A stretch of 64,000 bases of DNA from an uncultured Roseovarius sp. (GCF_947489715.1 NZ_CANLER010000001.1:930001-994000); one strand, 5' to 3'. Positions 7,904 through 18,739 are shown, counted from the first letter of the stretch. Notes: generated from the sequence alone by a model not told the origin. Program-made: numbers and translations.

Positions 7904-8679
7904 GCCGCCTCTACCATCAATCGGTATAGGTGCCACGAGGCATGGCCCAGCAACGGCAAGACAATGAACAAACCCATGAATGCGGGGATCAGCGCTAAAA
8001 ACGTCAACCCTGCGATCAGCAAGCCCCAGCTCAGCATCGGCACGGGACTTTGCAGAACGGCCTGAAAACTAGTGATCATGGCGGTCACGAAATCCACCTC
8101 GCGGTCCAGAAGCAGGGGCAGTGCCACAACGGTGATCATGTAGATTAACAGTGCGAAGAGACCGCCTACCACTGTACCCACAAACAGCATCATCATACCG
8201 TTTCCGGTCAGAAACACTTCGTATGAACTCATGATATTGGTCATGGTCGACATGCCTAGAAAAAGCGCAAAGATCATATGGGCCAAAAAGAACCAGAACA
8301 AGAAAACGATGATGATGATCGCACAGATCGAGGGTAATTGTCGCCGTCGCTGATGGGCTATGACCCCTAGAACACCTGACATTTCAAGCGCTCTGTCCTG
8401 TTCCAACCGGTGACTGACCTCATAGAGACCAACAGCCGCGAAGGGCCCGAACAGCGGAAAACCTACCGCAGCGAAGATCAGCCAATAACCGTGCCCGGTC
8501 ACCCAGGTTATCCAGGCCATGATAAGCCCAAGCAGAACATAAGTGCCGGCAAACAAGGCTGCATATCCCGGTGCGCGCTTCATGTCAGACCAACCCCGGC
8601 GCAGCGCTTGACGCAGCATCGTAAATGTCACGGGCCCCAATTCCGGCACGCCATGCTCTGGTGCGTTTTCTGTGTCCAT
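7900..8679 (-). CDS. DUF2189 integral membrane protein
   Basis: A 259-residue polytopic membrane protein with about six hydrophobic segments, beginning around residue 40 ([20 protein letters not shown]) and ending with [13 protein letters not shown] near the C-terminus. The GHASWHLYR ending and overall layout fit DUF2189 proteins, which have no established function. The N-terminal 35 residues are polar and probably cytoplasmic. Its 3' end overlaps the VWA gene by four bases in convergent orientation. Confidence 0.8.
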   Translation of the reverse strand: MDTENAPEHGVPELGPVTFTMLRQALRRGWSDMKRAPGYAALFAGTYVLLGLIMAWITWVTGHGYWLIFAAVGFPLFGPFAAVGLYEVSHRLEQDRALEMSGVLGVIAHQRRRQLPSICAIIIIVFLFWFFLAHMIFALFLGMSTMTNIMSSYEVFLTGNGMMMLFVGTVVGGLFALLIYMITVVALPLLLDREVDFVTAMITSFQAVLQSPVPMLSWGLLIAGLTFLALIPAFMGLFIVLPLLGHASWHLYRLMVEAA

Positions 8680-8742
8680 GCCGCCTCCCTCTTATCGGCA
8701 GCGTATCGTGTGCGCGTGCCGGTAAAAAGATACAACTTTGGC

Positions 8743-10152
8743 TTACCTTTTCGGCGGATTGCGCTGCGGCCAATGCGTTTCACTATGATAGACTTCGGCC
8801 AGGGTCAGCATGCCCTGATCATCGCCGTGACGCCCGATCAATTGCATGCCCATCGGCAGACCCTGTGGCCCAAATCCCACCGGCACTGCCAGCGCTGGCA
8901 GCCCGATCAGGCTGGCAGGAACCGTCACTTCCATCCACCTGTGATAGGTATCCATCCCCTGCCCTGCGATCTGGGTCGGATACGGTGTGTCCAAGGCAAA
9001 TGGCCAAACCTGTGCGGTCGGCGCCACCAGCGCATCGTAACGGTCAAAAAGCGCCGCCGCCGCGCGAAACCAATCCGATCTGATCACACTTGCTGCATGC
9101 ACGTCTGCGGCACTCAATGCTGCGCCGCGTTCAGCCTCCCAAATCGCAGTGTCCTTGAGTTGGCACCGGGTTTTGGGATTTTCCATCAGCGGTCTCAAAC
9201 CTTCCGAAACAGACCAGTTTCGCAAAGTCGTCCAGCTCTCCCACAACGCTTCACGGGCAAACGGGGCTTTGACTGACTCGATCTCACAGCCCAAAGCCTC
9301 GAACACGTTCAATGCATTCTCACAAATATCCAGAATGCCGTCTTCCATCGCCCAGGCACCGCCCCAATCGCCTAACCAGCCAATACGTTTACCACGCACA
9401 TCCAGCGTATCGACGCTAAAGGATTGGGGTGGCAAACTGTGCGGTTGATGCGAATCTGGGCCAGATATCACATTAAGTAGCAGCGCCAGATCGGCCGGAC
9501 ACCGCGCCATTGGCCCATTGGTCGACAACATGTGCAAAAACGTTTCACCTTCCGATTTTGCAGGCACCCTCCCCCAGCTTGGTCTAAACCCGTAGACATT
9601 GTTCCACCCCGTCGGATTACGCAGACTTCCCATCATGTCTGATCCGTCGGCCAAGCTTAGCATCCGCGTCGCCAACGCCACCGCCGCCCCGCCGGACGAG
9701 CCACCGCAGGAAACAGTATCATCATAGGCGTTACAGGTCGCACCATAGACCGGGTTGAACGTGTGGCTGCCCAACCCAAATTCCGGCGTATTGGTCTTGC
9801 CGATGAAAATTGCACCCGCTGCCCGCATCCGCGCCACATGCAGCGCATCGGACTTAGCGATCCGGTCTGAAAAAGCGGTCGATCCTTCCGAAGTGACAAA
9901 TCCCTTCACATCGGAAAGCTCTTTTACAGCCACCGGCCTCCCATGCAGTGCCCCAAGGGTTTGCCCCCGGTCGACGCTGCACGCCTCTGCCAGTAAATCA
10001 TCCGGATCGCGCAACCCAACAATCGCATTGACCGAACCGTTCACCGCCTCGATCCGTGCCAAGGTCGCGCGCATCAGCTCTTCTGCACTCAGGTCGCCAC
10101 GTGCCATTAGCGCGAGTTGTGAGCTTGCATCCATTTCCAGAATTTCATTCAT
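8743..10152 (-). CDS. Amidase (amidase-signature family)
   Basis: A 469-residue amidase-signature hydrolase with the complete Ser-cisSer-Lys triad: Lys77 in AVKELS, cis-Ser152 in CGGSSGG and nucleophile Ser176 in GSDMMGSLRNP. The 24-residue spacing between the two serines is that of the family. GSDMMGS replaces the more usual GTDIGGS. The C-terminal PVGFGPQGLPMGMQLIGR block is also typical. It hydrolyses a carboxamide whose identity the sequence does not show; GatA is less likely because no gatB or gatC is adjacent. It stands between the DUF2189 gene and prfB, all on the minus strand, with gaps too long to require one operon. Confidence 0.9.
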   Translation of the reverse strand: MNEILEMDASSQLALMARGDLSAEELMRATLARIEAVNGSVNAIVGLRDPDDLLAEACSVDRGQTLGALHGRPVAVKELSDVKGFVTSEGSTAFSDRIAKSDALHVARMRAAGAIFIGKTNTPEFGLGSHTFNPVYGATCNAYDDTVSCGGSSGGAAVALATRMLSLADGSDMMGSLRNPTGWNNVYGFRPSWGRVPAKSEGETFLHMLSTNGPMARCPADLALLLNVISGPDSHQPHSLPPQSFSVDTLDVRGKRIGWLGDWGGAWAMEDGILDICENALNVFEALGCEIESVKAPFAREALWESWTTLRNWSVSEGLRPLMENPKTRCQLKDTAIWEAERGAALSAADVHAASVIRSDWFRAAAALFDRYDALVAPTAQVWPFALDTPYPTQIAGQGMDTYHRWMEVTVPASLIGLPALAVPVGFGPQGLPMGMQLIGRHGDDQGMLTLAEVYHSETHWPQRNPPKR

Positions 10153-10261
10153 GACAGCACGCTACCGCACCCAGCATCACACACAAATACGCTGCTTCGA
10201 CTTTTTTGGAAAGTTCTGTGCCTGACGGCCAAAAACTTACCAGAGGCCACGCTCCAAGGAT

Positions 10262-11389
10262 TCAGCCTTCGCCCTGCGCCTCGGCCCGGGATTTACCGCT
10301 GACATCCATTGCCAGAGTGGCCGCCATGAATGGATCAAGGTCTCCGTCAAGAACACCCTTCGTGTCCGATGTTTCGTGATTGGTGCGCAGGTCTTTGACC
10401 ATTTGATAGGGCTGCAACACATAAGACCGAATCTGATTACCCCAACCTGCATCGCCCTTGCTTTCATGCGCCTCGTTGATCGCCGCATTACGCCGGTCCA
10501 GCTCCATCTGATAGAGCCGTGATTTCAGCGCTTTCATCGCGATGTCCCGGTTCTGATGCTGTGATTTCTCGGAACTAGTCACCACGATGCCGGTCGGATG
10601 GTGGGTGATACGCACCGCCGAGTCGGTGGTGTTCACGTGCTGACCGCCCGCACCTGAACTGCGATAAGTATCAATCCGGATATCCGCCGGGTTGACCTCG
10701 ATCTCGATATCATCATCCACCACCGGATAAACCCAGACCGAGCAGAAAGACGTATGCCGCTTGGCCGCGGAATCGAACGGTGAAATACGCACCAACCGAT
10801 GCACACCGGATTCGGATTTCAGCCAGCCATAGGCATTGTGCCCGCTGATCTTGTAGGCTGCGGATTTGATCCCGGCCTCATCGCCCGATTGCTCGGATTG
10901 CAACTCAACGGAATACCCACGCTTTTCAGCCCAGCGGACATACATCCGCGCCAGCATGTTGGCCCAGTCGCAGCTTTCAGTCCCGCCCGCCCCTGCGTTG
11001 ATTTCCAGGAAGGTATCATTGCCGTCGGCCTCACCGTTCAGCAATGCTTCCAACTCTTTCGCGGCGGCGCGTTTCGCCAGTTTTTTCAAAGTGGCCTCGG
11101 CGTCGGAAACGATTTCGGCGTCCTCTTCCATCTCACCCATTTCAATGAGCTCGACATTGTCGCTAAGCTCTTGCTGAATGGCATTATGTGTATCCATCGC
11201 ATCGACCAGGCTCTGCCGGTCGCGCATCAGCTTCTGCGCCTTGGCCGGGTCATCCCACAGGTTCGGGTCCTCGACCCGCGCGTTGAACTCTTCCAAACGA
11301 TGCGATGCGGTTTCCCACCCCATCCGCTGGCGCAATAGCTCCAGCGACTTTTCGATCTCGGCAACAAGTGTCTGGGTTTCGGCGCGCAT
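10262..11389 (-). CDS. prfB: Peptide chain release factor 2
   Basis: A 375-residue class I release factor with the RF2-specific anticodon-like tripeptide SPF at residues 203-205 and the GGQ motif at 248-250, which triggers peptidyl-tRNA hydrolysis at UGA and UAA. The frame is continuous from the N-terminus with no in-frame UGA, so the programmed +1 frameshift used by many bacteria for this gene is absent. It lies 118 bases downstream of mrcA and may share its transcript. Confidence 0.95.
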   Translation of the reverse strand: MRAETQTLVAEIEKSLELLRQRMGWETASHRLEEFNARVEDPNLWDDPAKAQKLMRDRQSLVDAMDTHNAIQQELSDNVELIEMGEMEEDAEIVSDAEATLKKLAKRAAAKELEALLNGEADGNDTFLEINAGAGGTESCDWANMLARMYVRWAEKRGYSVELQSEQSGDEAGIKSAAYKISGHNAYGWLKSESGVHRLVRISPFDSAAKRHTSFCSVWVYPVVDDDIEIEVNPADIRIDTYRSSGAGGQHVNTTDSAVRITHHPTGIVVTSSEKSQHQNRDIAMKALKSRLYQMELDRRNAAINEAHESKGDAGWGNQIRSYVLQPYQMVKDLRTNHETSDTKGVLDGDLDPFMAATLAMDVSGKSRAEAQGEG

Positions 11390-11507
11390 TCGGGCTTCCT
11401 GCTCGGATTGGAGTACTGCTCAATTGGAGGTGATAACGCAGGCCCGGTGAACGGGCAAGATCACCCGCACCCAAGTGCGCATATTCCTGGCGCCACGCAG
11501 CCGCAGA

Positions 11508-14042
11508 TCAATACAATCCACCTGAACTGATTTCACCGAATGTGGCCTTGTCCCCCACCTGCGCGGTCCCTCCGGTCGAGGTCGTGACCTCGCGGATTTG
11601 CTCGCTCTCGCCCGCGCTGAAGAGATCAAGATCCGACCCCATGGCGAAACCGCCGTCGAACATCAGGCCAAAGATCGGATCTTCACCATCGCGGAAATAC
11701 TCCGCCACGACGTAATCGCCATTGGCCTCATCCGACAGGCGGGCACCGGTGTACCGGTCGATCTTGATAAAATGTCCACCCGGCGGCACGCGGAACTTGC
11801 CGCCACCGTATTTCTCAACCGCCTTGGTCATGAATTGCTGAAAGACCGGCCCGCACATCGTGCCGCCATAGGCACCACGACCCAGCGAACGCGGCTGATC
11901 GTAGCCAATATAGCAGCCCGCGACGATATTGCTGGTGAACCCGATGAACCAAACATCCAGCGCATCATTGGTAGTGCCGGTTTTGCCCGCGACCGGCACC
12001 GGCAGATTGACATGGCGCGCCGCAGTCCCGCGATCCACCACGCCCCGCATCATCGAGGTCAGTTGATAGGCGGTAATCGGGTCCATCACCTGCGCCCGGT
12101 TCGATTCAATGCGTGGCCCGCGTGCCGTTGGCAGGTCAGGCTTATCGCAATCCACGCAGTCCCGGGTATCGTGGCGATAAACTGTCTTACCGAACCTATC
12201 CTGCACCCGGTCGACCAGCGTGGGCTCAACCCGCTGGCCGCCATTGGCGAACATCGCATAGGCTGAAACCATCTTGTACAGCGTTGTCTCGTCCGAACCC
12301 AGTGAATTGGCCAAATACTGACCCATATTGTCATAGACGCCAAAACGCTCGGCGTAATCGGCGACCACATCCATACCGACTTCCTGCGCCAGACGGATGG
12401 TCATCAGGTTCCGCGATTGCTCGATCCCGGTCCGCAATGGCGTCGGCCCGTAGAATTTATTCGACGAATTTCGGGGGCGCCATAAACCTTGTGGCGTGTC
12501 GATCTCAATCGGCGCGTCAATGACGATCGTTGCGGGCGAGTAGCCACTATCCAGTGCGGCGGCATAGACGAAAGGCTTGAAGCTTGACCCCGGCTGACGT
12601 TGCGCCTGCGTGGCGCGGTTGAAGACCGAATTCTGATACGAGAATCCGCCCTGCATCGCCAGCACCCGACCGGTATTCACATCCATCGCCACGAAACCGC
12701 CCTGCGCCTCCGGCACTTGCCTGAGCGTCCAGCGAATGAAAGTATCACTTTCATCGTCGATCATCCTGCGGACATGCACGACATCGCCCACCTCAAAGTT
12801 TTTCTGAAAATCGCCGGACAGCCAGGAAATATCCTTACGGGGAACGACTTGCGGTTCAGTCTCGCTGTCGGCAACACCGTCTACGCCAATACGCATCTGC
12901 TGCTCGCCCACTTCCAGCACTACCGCCGGGTACCAATGCCCATCCAGATCAACGTCACGTGCCACTTCTAGATTTGCCAAAGCTTCACGCCAGGTGGGTT
13001 CATCGGTCAGAACCTCGGCTGGCAATGTCTTGCCTGTGCCGCGCCACGCGCCCCGCCCCCGGTCGTAATTTTCCAATTGACGTTGCAACGCGGTCGCGGC
13101 CTCGACCTGCATCTCCGGGTCAATGGTGGCGCGCACGCTCAGACCGCCAGTAAAAAATTCTCCTTCGCCAAAATCCTGGCTCAACTGGCGTCGGATTTCG
13201 TCGGTGAAGTAATCCCGCGGGGGCAAAGCCTTTGCGAAAGGTTCAAAGTCACCGTTCTGCACACTGCGCAACGGTTGCTCAACCTCGGCCAGATAAACGT
13301 CCTGGGTGATGTACCCGTTTTCGCGCATCTCTTTCAGTACGAAATCACGCCGCGCCAACAGCCGCTCTTTCTGCCGTACCGGGTGGTAATCGCTAGGCGC
13401 TTTCGGCATCGAGGCAAGAAAGGCCGCCTCATGTGGTGCCAGTTCCGACAGTGACTTGTTGAAATAGGTCTGTGCCGCAGCCGCCACGCCATAGCTGTTC
13501 TGGCCCAGGAAAATCTCGTTCAGATAGAGTTCAAGGATTTTCTCCTTGCTCAGGGTATCCTCGATCCGGGTCGCCAGAATAATCTCTTTGATCTTCCGCG
13601 CGATCTTACGGTCGCCGGATAGGAGGAAGTTCTTCATCACCTGCTGGGTGATTGTCGATGCCCCGCGCACGGTCTGCCCACGCGTCTGCACGGCTTCGAC
13701 GACCGCCGCTGCAATACCGCGCGCATCATAGCCGCCATGCGAATAGAAGTTCTTATCCTCGGCCGAGATGAACGCCTGCTTGACCAGATCTGGAATATCC
13801 TCTGCAGGTGTGAACAAGCGACGTTCCTGGGCAAACTCGTCGATGATCCGTCCCTCGCCAGAATAAATCCGGCTGATCGTGGGCGGCGTATAGGTAGACA
13901 GCGACTGATGGCTGGGCAGGTCTTTTCCATAAACATAGAAAACCGCGCCGATGCTGAGCGCGACCACCATGATGCCCAGGGTCATCACGCTGAAAATTGT
14001 ACCAAAAAATGTCAGTATCGCACGTAGCACACCGGGCCCCAC
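11508..14042 (-). CDS. mrcA: Penicillin-binding protein 1A
   Basis: An 844-residue bifunctional class A penicillin-binding protein. One transmembrane anchor (about residues 9-36) is followed by the glycosyltransferase 51 domain with catalytic Glu95 in SAEDKNFYSHGG and the STITQQ motif near 129. The transpeptidase domain has the SxxK motif at Ser486-Lys489 (PGSSFKP), SRN near 547 and KTGTT near 685. It polymerises and crosslinks peptidoglycan in the periplasm. The gene lies between amiC upstream and prfB downstream on the same strand. Confidence 0.95.
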   Translation of the reverse strand: MGPGVLRAILTFFGTIFSVMTLGIMVVALSIGAVFYVYGKDLPSHQSLSTYTPPTISRIYSGEGRIIDEFAQERRLFTPAEDIPDLVKQAFISAEDKNFYSHGGYDARGIAAAVVEAVQTRGQTVRGASTITQQVMKNFLLSGDRKIARKIKEIILATRIEDTLSKEKILELYLNEIFLGQNSYGVAAAAQTYFNKSLSELAPHEAAFLASMPKAPSDYHPVRQKERLLARRDFVLKEMRENGYITQDVYLAEVEQPLRSVQNGDFEPFAKALPPRDYFTDEIRRQLSQDFGEGEFFTGGLSVRATIDPEMQVEAATALQRQLENYDRGRGAWRGTGKTLPAEVLTDEPTWREALANLEVARDVDLDGHWYPAVVLEVGEQQMRIGVDGVADSETEPQVVPRKDISWLSGDFQKNFEVGDVVHVRRMIDDESDTFIRWTLRQVPEAQGGFVAMDVNTGRVLAMQGGFSYQNSVFNRATQAQRQPGSSFKPFVYAAALDSGYSPATIVIDAPIEIDTPQGLWRPRNSSNKFYGPTPLRTGIEQSRNLMTIRLAQEVGMDVVADYAERFGVYDNMGQYLANSLGSDETTLYKMVSAYAMFANGGQRVEPTLVDRVQDRFGKTVYRHDTRDCVDCDKPDLPTARGPRIESNRAQVMDPITAYQLTSMMRGVVDRGTAARHVNLPVPVAGKTGTTNDALDVWFIGFTSNIVAGCYIGYDQPRSLGRGAYGGTMCGPVFQQFMTKAVEKYGGGKFRVPPGGHFIKIDRYTGARLSDEANGDYVVAEYFRDGEDPIFGLMFDGGFAMGSDLDLFSAGESEQIREVTTSTGGTAQVGDKATFGEISSGGLY

Positions 14043-14127
14043 TCGTCGTTTAGGTTCATATAGGCACGCTGCCGCCCATCGTCAAAACACATAAGGTTGC
14101 ATCCTGCGCCGGTTTCCGCCCAGAAAT

Positions 14128-15354
14128 CTACTGCCGGACCAGATCTGCCGCTGCCGCATCCGCAATCGACCAGGCCTTGAGCGCATCGGTAATGCCCTGC
14201 GCCAGATCGTTCCGCCACGCGGCGTCTTTCAGGTTCTCAAGGTCGCGCGGACTGGACAAAAACCCCAGTTCCAGCAAGACCGACGGGATATCCGGCGATT
14301 TCAGGACCGAAAAACCGGCTGACCGTATGGGGCGTGAATTTACCGGCAGGTCATATTCGCCAATTCCCAAAATCAATGCCTCGGACAGCAGCGTCGCCCG
14401 TGGTTGCGTTTCCTGACGCGCCAGGTCAATCAACACATCGGCGACCACATCATCTGTGCCGTGCAGGTCAATTCCCGCCAAAATATCTGACCTGTCGTGG
14501 CGTTCCGCCAACGCCGCACTTGCCTTATCCGACGCGCTTTCCGATAAAACATAGGCTGTCACACCCGTCGCTTGCCCTTCGGTGACCGCATCGGCATGCA
14601 GCGAAATCAGAATGTCCCCGTTGACCTGATGGGCAATGGCAACCCGGCGTTCCAACGACACAAAGCTGTCATCCTCACGGGTCAGGATAACCTCGAAACC
14701 GCCTGCCCGGATAAGCGTTTCCTTCAACTCGCGCGCAAAGCTCAGCATCAGGTTTTTTTCAACCGCGCCTGCCTTTTCAGCACCAGGGTCAATCCCGCCA
14801 TGTCCGGGGTCCAGCACTACGCGCAACGGGCCCTCCCCGCGCTGTCTTGGTTTGATCACCGCTGGTTTTCCATCCTCCGGCAAATCCCAGCCGGACATGG
14901 CAGGCGTACCGGACCGTGCGGCAAATTCCTCGGCTTCGCCCTGCCGCAGGACCACCTCCAACGCCGCTGCACCACTTTCCGCATCCACGTTCAGCGCCGT
15001 GGTCTGCATCAGGTAAGGCCCTTCCAGATCAACCACCATCCGTGACCAACCGGGACGAAATCCGCCCACGCGCACATTGCTCACCCGCTCGCTCTGATCC
15101 AGTTCGCGCGGGGCCATATCGCCCCAATCGACTTCGCGGAAGTCCAGAACCAGACGGCGCGGCGCGTCCAGCGTGAAGGCCCGATACGGCACGCCCTGTG
15201 ACAGCTTCAGGTCCACCACCACACTACGGCCCTTATCCGTAATCCCGCTCGCCTCGACATCAAGACGTGCCAGACCGCTGAATTCCTGCGCCGCGACAGC
15301 CCATCCTGTCGCACAGGCCAAAACAGCCAGAAATTTCCTGATCATCCTGCTCAT
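14128..15354 (-). CDS. amiC: N-acetylmuramoyl-L-alanine amidase, AmiC type
   Basis: A 408-residue periplasmic amidase that removes stem peptides from peptidoglycan during cell separation. A signal peptide (MSRMIRKFLAVLACATGWAVAAQ, shown in part by its hydrophobic core) is followed by an AMIN-like beta-rich domain at about 25-150 and an Amidase_3 domain. The zinc site is visible as VVLDPGHGGIDPG, a Glu in AVEKN and the ISLHAD motif, with a catalytic Glu in LLELGFLSS. The ATG at 15354 was chosen because the longer frame starts with a cysteine- and tryptophan-rich run unlike the family. It lies directly upstream of mrcA. Confidence 0.9.
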   Translation of the reverse strand: MSRMIRKFLAVLACATGWAVAAQEFSGLARLDVEASGITDKGRSVVVDLKLSQGVPYRAFTLDAPRRLVLDFREVDWGDMAPRELDQSERVSNVRVGGFRPGWSRMVVDLEGPYLMQTTALNVDAESGAAALEVVLRQGEAEEFAARSGTPAMSGWDLPEDGKPAVIKPRQRGEGPLRVVLDPGHGGIDPGAEKAGAVEKNLMLSFARELKETLIRAGGFEVILTREDDSFVSLERRVAIAHQVNGDILISLHADAVTEGQATGVTAYVLSESASDKASAALAERHDRSDILAGIDLHGTDDVVADVLIDLARQETQPRATLLSEALILGIGEYDLPVNSRPIRSAGFSVLKSPDIPSVLLELGFLSSPRDLENLKDAAWRNDLAQGITDALKAWSIADAAAADLVRQ

Positions 15355-15445
15355 CCGCCGTGCTTCCGGTCTTCTTTGCCACAACGTACACCAGCAGAAA
15401 CACCAATGCACTTCTTCTTGGCAAAAATACTCAAATCAGACCGCC

Positions 15446-16597
15446 TCAGATAGCATCACGCTCGACCATGAAGCGCTGCAACCGCAGCAATCCCTCTTCG
15501 ATATCCGCTGTTGAGCGCGCATAGGAGAGCCGGATCGTGCCCGCACCGCGCACCGGATCAAAATCCAACCCTGGTGTTACGGCCACACCTGCCTTGTCCA
15601 GTATCTCGGCAGCAAATGCCCGGCTGTCATCGGTCAGATGGCTGACATCCGCATAGACGTAGAACGCCCCGTCAGGCGGCGCGATCCGGTCGAAACCGGC
15701 CTTTGGCAACCCCGCAAGCATCAGCGCACGGTTGGCGCGGTAGACGGCCATGTTGGCCTCAAGCTCGTCACCGCATTCCATCGCCGCAAGGGCGGCCACC
15801 TGGCTGGCATGGGGCGGGCAGATGAACAGGTTCTGCGCCAACCGCTCGACCACGCGCACATGATCCTCGGGCACCACCATCCAACCCACTCGCCAACCGG
15901 TCATGCTGAAATATTTGGAAAACGAGTTGATCACATAGCAATCGTCGCTGATTTCAAGCGCGCTCACTGCCTTGGCCTCATATTCGATGCCATGGTAAAT
16001 CTCGTCGCTGATGAAACTGGCCCCCTGCGCGGCAGTTGCACCCATCAACGCGGCCAGTGCCTCCCGCCCCAACATCGTGCCGGTGGGATTCGCCGGGCTG
16101 GCCACCATCAGGCCGGCCAAATTGAGACCTTGCAGATCGTCCGGCACCGGTTGCAGGCGATTCTCCGCCGCCGTCTCGATGTCAACCGGCACCAGATCAA
16201 GCGCCCGCAGGATCTGTCGGTAGCTGGGATAACCGGGCGCCCCGATCCCGACCCGGTCTCCGGCATCGAAAAGCGCCGTGAACGCCAGAATGAACGCGCC
16301 TGACGATCCCGGTGTCACAACCACCCGTTCCGGTGCCAGATCAATATCATACCAGTCCCCATAAAGCTGAGCGATCCGCGACCGCAGCGCAGGTAGGCCA
16401 AGCGCCACCGTATAGCCCATCGCGTCCTTCGCCATCGCATCGCTCAAAGCCCTGCGCGCGCCCTCAGGTGCCGGCGTGCCAGGCTGGCCAACTTCCATGT
16501 GAATGATATGACGCCCGGCTGCTTCGGCACGGCGCGCCGCCTCCATCACATCCATCACGATAAATGGATCAACCTGGCTTCGGCTTGAGTTCCGCAT
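15446..16597 (-). CDS. PLP-dependent class I/II aminotransferase
   Basis: A 383-residue fold-type I aminotransferase. The PLP-binding Lys lies in NSFSKYFSMTGWRVGW, the cofactor-contacting Asn and Tyr in ASPANPTG and SDEIYHGIEY, and the substrate-carboxylate Arg in IRLSYARS. The ATG at 16597 has AGGAAC seven bases upstream; a TTG-started frame reaching 16660 would overlap the divergent protease start and is rejected. Aspartate or aromatic amino acid substrates are usual for this group, but specificity cannot be read. It is divergent from the M48 protease with about 60 bases between them. Confidence 0.88.
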   Translation of the reverse strand: MRNSSRSQVDPFIVMDVMEAARRAEAAGRHIIHMEVGQPGTPAPEGARRALSDAMAKDAMGYTVALGLPALRSRIAQLYGDWYDIDLAPERVVVTPGSSGAFILAFTALFDAGDRVGIGAPGYPSYRQILRALDLVPVDIETAAENRLQPVPDDLQGLNLAGLMVASPANPTGTMLGREALAALMGATAAQGASFISDEIYHGIEYEAKAVSALEISDDCYVINSFSKYFSMTGWRVGWMVVPEDHVRVVERLAQNLFICPPHASQVAALAAMECGDELEANMAVYRANRALMLAGLPKAGFDRIAPPDGAFYVYADVSHLTDDSRAFAAEILDKAGVAVTPGLDFDPVRGAGTIRLSYARSTADIEEGLLRLQRFMVERDAI

Positions 16598-16659
16598 ATA
16601 TTTGTTCCTAACTCGTCGCGAGACACCCAACCTTTCACTAGGAAAGCCGTCAGCCGTCA

Positions 16660-17985
16660 ATGCTCGTTCTTCGTCTTCTTACGATCTGCATGTTTCTGAC
16701 CGTGACTGCCGCCAATCCGGTCAGGGCACTGACCCTTCTGCGCGACCCGGATATCGAATATGCGCTTGATCAACTGGCCGCTCCCGTCCTCAAGGCGGCA
16801 GGGCTCAGCCCCGCGCGGATCGACGTGCTGGTGATCGACGACCGGCGCCTCAACGCATTCGTGGTCGATGGCAATAACATCTTCATCCACTCCGGTCTTC
16901 TGCTGAAGATGAAGAACGCCGCCATGCTGCAATCCGTGCTGGCGCATGAGGCAGCACATATCTCGAACGGCCATCTGGTACGCCGGCCCGTCGCCGCCCG
17001 CAACGCTCGCACCGCTGCCGGTCTGGGCGCCATTCTGGCTGCCGCTGCCGCCGTCGCCGCCGGTGGTCCAGAGGCCGCAGGCGCCGTTGCCCTTGGCGCA
17101 CAGAATACAGCGCGCCGCCTCTTTCTGGTCCATACAAGAGCCGAAGAGAATTCCGCCGACAACAGCGGTTTGCGCTATCTTGCAGCCGCCGGGATCGACC
17201 CGCAGGGCGCGGTGGATGTGATCGACATCTTCCGCGGGCAAGAGGCTCTTTCCTCTGCCCGTCAGGATCCCTACGCACGCACCCACCCGCTCTCGTCAGA
17301 TCGCTACCGTTTGGTGAAACGTTTGGCCGATGGCTATAAGGACAAGGCCCGCCCCAACCCCGCCGCCGATTACTGGTTCGCCCGGGCCAAGGGCAAACTG
17401 TCAGCCTTTCAACGCTCTCCTAAGTGGACGCTGACCCGCGCAGGTGAATCCGGCTACAAAGACGTCAAGTTGATGCGTCAGGCCATCGCCTATCACCGCA
17501 ATTCCAGGCTCAAGAAAGCCCTCGGCGCCATCGACGCCGCAATCGCGATGCGCCCCAAAGACCCTTACCTGCACGAGCTGCGCGGCCAGATCCTGATGGA
17601 AAGCCGTCAAACCAAAGCGGCTGTGGCAGCCTATGCACGCGCCACCAATCTGGCCCCGAAAAACGCACTGATCCTTGGTGCCTATGGCCGCGCATTGCTT
17701 GCCACGGGTCAGACACAAAAGGCCCAGAAGGTACTTGAGCAGGCGCGCGCGCGCGACGGTCGGGATGCCCGCGTTATGCGTGACCTGGCAGCGTCCCACG
17801 CCAAACTGGGCAACAACGGCATGGCCTCACTGGTCACCGCCGAACGCTATGCCATGCTGGGCCGGCTGAAAGATGCCGGTATCCACGCCAAACGGGCTTC
17901 CGATCTGCTGCCACGCGGCTCAGGTGGGTGGCAACGCGCCCAAGATGTGCTATCTGCCTATGAGGCCGTGAAGAAAAGGAAATGA
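16660..17985 (+). CDS. M48 family metalloprotease with TPR-like repeats (BepA-like)
   Basis: A 441-residue periplasmic zinc protease. A signal peptide (about residues 1-23) is followed by the peptidase domain with HEAAH at 96-100 and the downstream Glu ligand in AEENSAD near 162. Between them is an Ala/Gly-rich hydrophobic stretch (120-148) that could associate with the membrane. The C-terminal half (about 270-420) is helical and TPR-like. This arrangement matches BepA/YfgC, which handles misassembled outer-membrane proteins, although that exact role is inferred. It is followed after one base by the DsbA-family gene, so the two form an operon. Confidence 0.9.
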   Translation: MLVLRLLTICMFLTVTAANPVRALTLLRDPDIEYALDQLAAPVLKAAGLSPARIDVLVIDDRRLNAFVVDGNNIFIHSGLLLKMKNAAMLQSVLAHEAAHISNGHLVRRPVAARNARTAAGLGAILAAAAAVAAGGPEAAGAVALGAQNTARRLFLVHTRAEENSADNSGLRYLAAAGIDPQGAVDVIDIFRGQEALSSARQDPYARTHPLSSDRYRLVKRLADGYKDKARPNPAADYWFARAKGKLSAFQRSPKWTLTRAGESGYKDVKLMRQAIAYHRNSRLKKALGAIDAAIAMRPKDPYLHELRGQILMESRQTKAAVAAYARATNLAPKNALILGAYGRALLATGQTQKAQKVLEQARARDGRDARVMRDLAASHAKLGNNGMASLVTAERYAMLGRLKDAGIHAKRASDLLPRGSGGWQRAQDVLSAYEAVKKRK

Positions 17986-17986
17986 T

Positions 17987-18739
17987 ATGATGAAACGCTC
18001 CGTAACGACCGCCTTTTTGCTGGCCTCATCGCTGGCCCTGCCCGCCCAGGCACTCGATCTCGATCAGATGAACGATGCCGAACGCGAGATGTTTCGCGCC
18101 GAAATTCGCGCCTACCTGCTGGAAAACCCAGAGGTGATCATGGAGGCCGTCGCCGTTCTGGAAGAACGTCAGGCCAACGCCCAGGCCCAGGGCGACATGG
18201 ACCTCGTGCGCGTCAATGCCGAAGATATCTTCAACGACGGGCATTCCTGGGTTGGCGGCAACCCCGACGGGGACATTACACTTGTCGAATTCATGGATTA
18301 TCGCTGTGGCTATTGCCGCCGCGCCTTCGACGAAGTGCATGACCTGCTGGAAAATGACGGAAACATCCGTTTCATCGTCAAGGAATTTCCGATTTTGGGT
18401 GAAGAAAGCACACTGGCCTCTCGTTTCGCTATCGCCACGCAACAGCTTAACGGGGAAGAGGCATATAAATCCGTGCATGACGCCCTGATGACGTTCAAGG
18501 GTGGCATCAACGAGGCGTCTTTGTCGCGCATCGCCGATACGCTGGGCCTTGATCCTGCGGTGATCATCGACCATATGAACAGCGACGAAGTAAACCAGAT
18601 TATTGCCGAAAATCATGCGCTTGCGCAACGTCTTTCGATCAGCGGCACACCGTCCTTCGTGATGGCCAACCAGATGCTCCGGGGCTACCTGCCTGCGGAT
18701 GAAATGCAAAAACTGGCTGACGAAATCCGCACCCAATAA
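17987..18739 (+). CDS. DsbA-family thiol oxidoreductase
   Basis: A 250-residue periplasmic protein with a signal peptide ending ALPAQA, a helical N-terminal segment, and a thioredoxin-fold domain with active site CGYC at residues 107-110. The cis-Pro loop reads SGTPSFVM. An N-terminal dimerisation-like helix with ENPEVIMEAVAVLEE resembles ScsC/DsbA-like proteins that may act as isomerases. An AAGGAA ribosome site overlaps the end of the M48 gene, and translational coupling is likely. It probably forms or repairs disulfides in envelope proteins. Confidence 0.9.
   Translation: MMKRSVTTAFLLASSLALPAQALDLDQMNDAEREMFRAEIRAYLLENPEVIMEAVAVLEERQANAQAQGDMDLVRVNAEDIFNDGHSWVGGNPDGDITLVEFMDYRCGYCRRAFDEVHDLLENDGNIRFIVKEFPILGEESTLASRFAIATQQLNGEEAYKSVHDALMTFKGGINEASLSRIADTLGLDPAVIIDHMNSDEVNQIIAENHALAQRLSISGTPSFVMANQMLRGYLPADEMQKLADEIRTQ

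Noticed and set aside
10262..11389. Possible programmed frameshift in prfB
   Set aside because: The frame is continuous from the N-terminus with no internal UGA near codon 25.
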